Below are positions 62,769-64,000 of a stretch of 64,000 bases of DNA, one piece after another. Location of the stretch: contig NZ_AGQV01000001.1 in assembly GCF_000234355.1 (NCBI RefSeq), forward strand, positions 248,001-312,000, given 5' to 3'. The DNA is from Gluconobacter morbifer G707. Its GTDB lineage: Bacteria > Pseudomonadota > Alphaproteobacteria > Acetobacterales > Acetobacteraceae. The position numbers were made by a program, and so were the translations under genes. Under the pieces are notes generated by a model. It made no database searches. It was not told the DNA's origin and saw only the letters and a program-made list of their open reading frames with translations. The first letter of the stretch is position 1; each line of letters begins with the position of its first letter.

Positions 62769-63718
62769 TTCGCCTCTCCTGCCGTATCGGGATCGTGCCA
62801 TTCCATGATGCCGAAAGCCGCGCCGGAGGGATCGGCGATAATGGCGATCATGCTGTTCTGATGATCCAGATGAGGTTCGACCAGAACCTTGCCGCCCAGT
62901 TGTGCGGCTTTTTCCGCCGTGGCGCCCACGCTATCGACCTGAACGAAGCTCATCCAGCGGGCCCTGGCCGTGGGAGGGAGGCGGGCGGGGAGGGGATTGA
63001 CCGTGGCCCGTGCCCAGGACTGGGAGGACAGGATATAGCGGAGGGCTTCCGGCTGTTCCTGCGCCGTCTGGACCTGATAGCCGAACAGTTTCTGATAGAA
63101 ACCGGCGGCGGGAGAGGGAGATGAGGTCAGCAAGGCGTTCCAGATCCACTGGCCCTGCACGGTCTGGGCGTCGCTGTCGACCGGGTCCCCGCTTTCGGAA
63201 TGCAGGGCGGCAAAAATGGCTCCCTGCGGATCGGAGACGATGGTTTCCTCGCCGCGCCCTGACAGGGATTTCGGTTTCAGCAGGATCTGGCCGCCCCAGC
63301 TGCGGGCCGAACGGGCAAGGGCCGCGGCGTCAGGCGTGGAAATGACGGGAAGCCAGAAAGGATGGGCGCCGCTCTTTCCCGCGGGGAGCGGATGCTCGAC
63401 CAGACCAGCCACGGCGTGGCCGTTGACCATGGCCTGCACGAAGTGGCCGTGGGAAACCGGGACATCCTCGAAGGTCCAGCCCAGAAGCTGGCCATAGAAC
63501 GCCTTTGTGGCGTTGAGGTCCGGGGTGGTCAGCTGGGCATAGACCATCTTGCCGGGCAGGGTCTGATGTGTCGGCGGGGTCACCAGCGGCGGCAGCGTGG
63601 CAGCCTGCACGGGTGCTGGCCCGGCGGCCAGACATAAACCGAAGGAGAGGGCTGCGAGAGCGCAGCGCAGTCCAGGCTTGAAAATAGGGGGCCGGTTCAG
63701 GGCTGGAAAGGACGACAC
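62765..63718 (-). CDS. Exported two-domain VOC (glyoxalase-fold) protein
   Basis: 317 residues from GTG 63718 (AGGAG six bases upstream). Signal FKPGLRCALAALSFGLCLAA to PVQA, then two VOC domains: the first starts KMVYAQLTTPDLNATKAFYG and ends at IFAALHSESGD; the second, WIWNALLTSSPSPAAGFYQK, ends AAFGIMEWHDPD. VOC proteins bind a metal through His/Glu and do lyase, isomerase or resistance chemistry. Export to the periplasm is unusual for the fold. Coupled to the glycine-rich lipoprotein gene downstream. Confidence 0.85.
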   Translation of the reverse strand: MSSFPALNRPPIFKPGLRCALAALSFGLCLAAGPAPVQAATLPPLVTPPTHQTLPGKMVYAQLTTPDLNATKAFYGQLLGWTFEDVPVSHGHFVQAMVNGHAVAGLVEHPLPAGKSGAHPFWLPVISTPDAAALARSARSWGGQILLKPKSLSGRGEETIVSDPQGAIFAALHSESGDPVDSDAQTVQGQWIWNALLTSSPSPAAGFYQKLFGYQVQTAQEQPEALRYILSSQSWARATVNPLPARLPPTARARWMSFVQVDSVGATAEKAAQLGGKVLVEPHLDHQNSMIAIIADPSGAAFGIMEWHDPDTAGEAK

Positions 63719-63857
63719 ACGCGACTCTCCTGTTTGACAATCCAGAAGCCCAGCATAGTTTCCCCGGAGAGGGGCGGCCATGGCCGGAGCACACTCATGA
63801 CGCTTCAGGAAAGGTTTTGTTCCCTGCGCCCGGATATCCGGCTCTGCGCATGGGCGG

Positions 63858-64000
63858 TCAGATCAGGGCCAGCTCCGCAAGCTCGCGCCGCAGATGCGCA
63901 GGGAGATCGGCGATGCCATCCGCTGTCAGGCCGCTTCCCAGATCGGGCGGAGCATCTTTGGCTTCGAGATAGCGCCAGCCCTGAAAGGCCTTCATCGGGC
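63858..64000 (-). CDS. DUF1489-family protein, C-terminal 47 codons (5-prime end outside window)
   Basis: The minus strand reads MKAFQGWRYLEAKDAPPDLG, then SGLTADGIADLPAHLRRELA and ELALI before the stop at 63858-63860. Alphaproteobacterial DUF1489 proteins end in the pattern RPFQGWRYLxxxDAPxDL ... MRRELAELGLL, which fits closely. The Met at the window edge is probably internal. Function unknown; the rest lies to the right of the window. Confidence 0.8.
   Translation of the reverse strand, partial: PMKAFQGWRYLEAKDAPPDLGSGLTADGIADLPAHLRRELAELALI

Overview
The window comes from the chromosome of an alphaproteobacterium. I place it in the acetic acid bacteria (Acetobacteraceae), probably near Gluconobacter. 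The evidence is the high GC, the alphaproteobacterial GTTC-N7-GTTC LexA box before recA, the gene orders alaC-hom-glpX-recJ and rimP-nusA-ylxR-infB-rbfA, and the overall protein character. The family is fairly secure; the genus is inference. Coding density is high and many genes overlap by four bases (ATGA), so much of the window is tightly packed operons.

Layout. 0-5 kb is accessory: a TetR regulator and aldehyde dehydrogenase facing each other across a long inverted repeat, small membrane proteins, and a decayed strip ending at tRNA-Glu that holds an amber-interrupted gene and a catalytically dead integrase tail. 5-11.6 kb (minus) is alaC-hom-glpX-recJ preceded by a proline-rich lipoprotein gene. 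11.7-15.4 kb holds a clpP homologue, a ferritin-like protein, a GlcG/HbpS-type protein and SOS-controlled recA. 15.4-20 kb is a flagellar basal-body and export cluster split into two divergent units. 20-25.6 kb holds a GGT-like lipoprotein, a DsbA-like protein and a c-di-GMP phosphodiesterase with a dead GGDEF domain. 25.6-30 kb sets folP-folBK-folE against queE-queC-queD, two pathways that share the FolE product. 30-45 kb holds an orphan polysaccharide ABC exporter, tRNA-Asp, a lipoprotein with two aspartic-protease motifs, ispE with a TPR protein, a divergent uracil-DNA glycosylase, a lytic transglycosylase, a CrcB fluoride channel fused to Usp-like domains, ccmAB, and an amino-acid ABC importer whose binding protein and permease are fused.

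46.1-48.9 kb is the least explained part: a three-gene operon for a membrane-anchored, single-ring Clp-type AAA+ ATPase between two single-pass proteins with proline or glycine linkers and extracytoplasmic domains. No peptidase, no recognisable ClpP-docking tripeptide and no known system genes accompany it. It is the best candidate here for an undescribed machine. From 49 kb the window returns to core biology: rimP-nusA-ylxR-infB-rbfA behind a leader terminator, then truB, rpsO and pnp, followed by a nitronate-monooxygenase-like enzyme, a FUSC transporter, a glycine-rich lipoprotein with a secreted glyoxalase-fold protein, and the 3-prime end of a DUF1489 gene.
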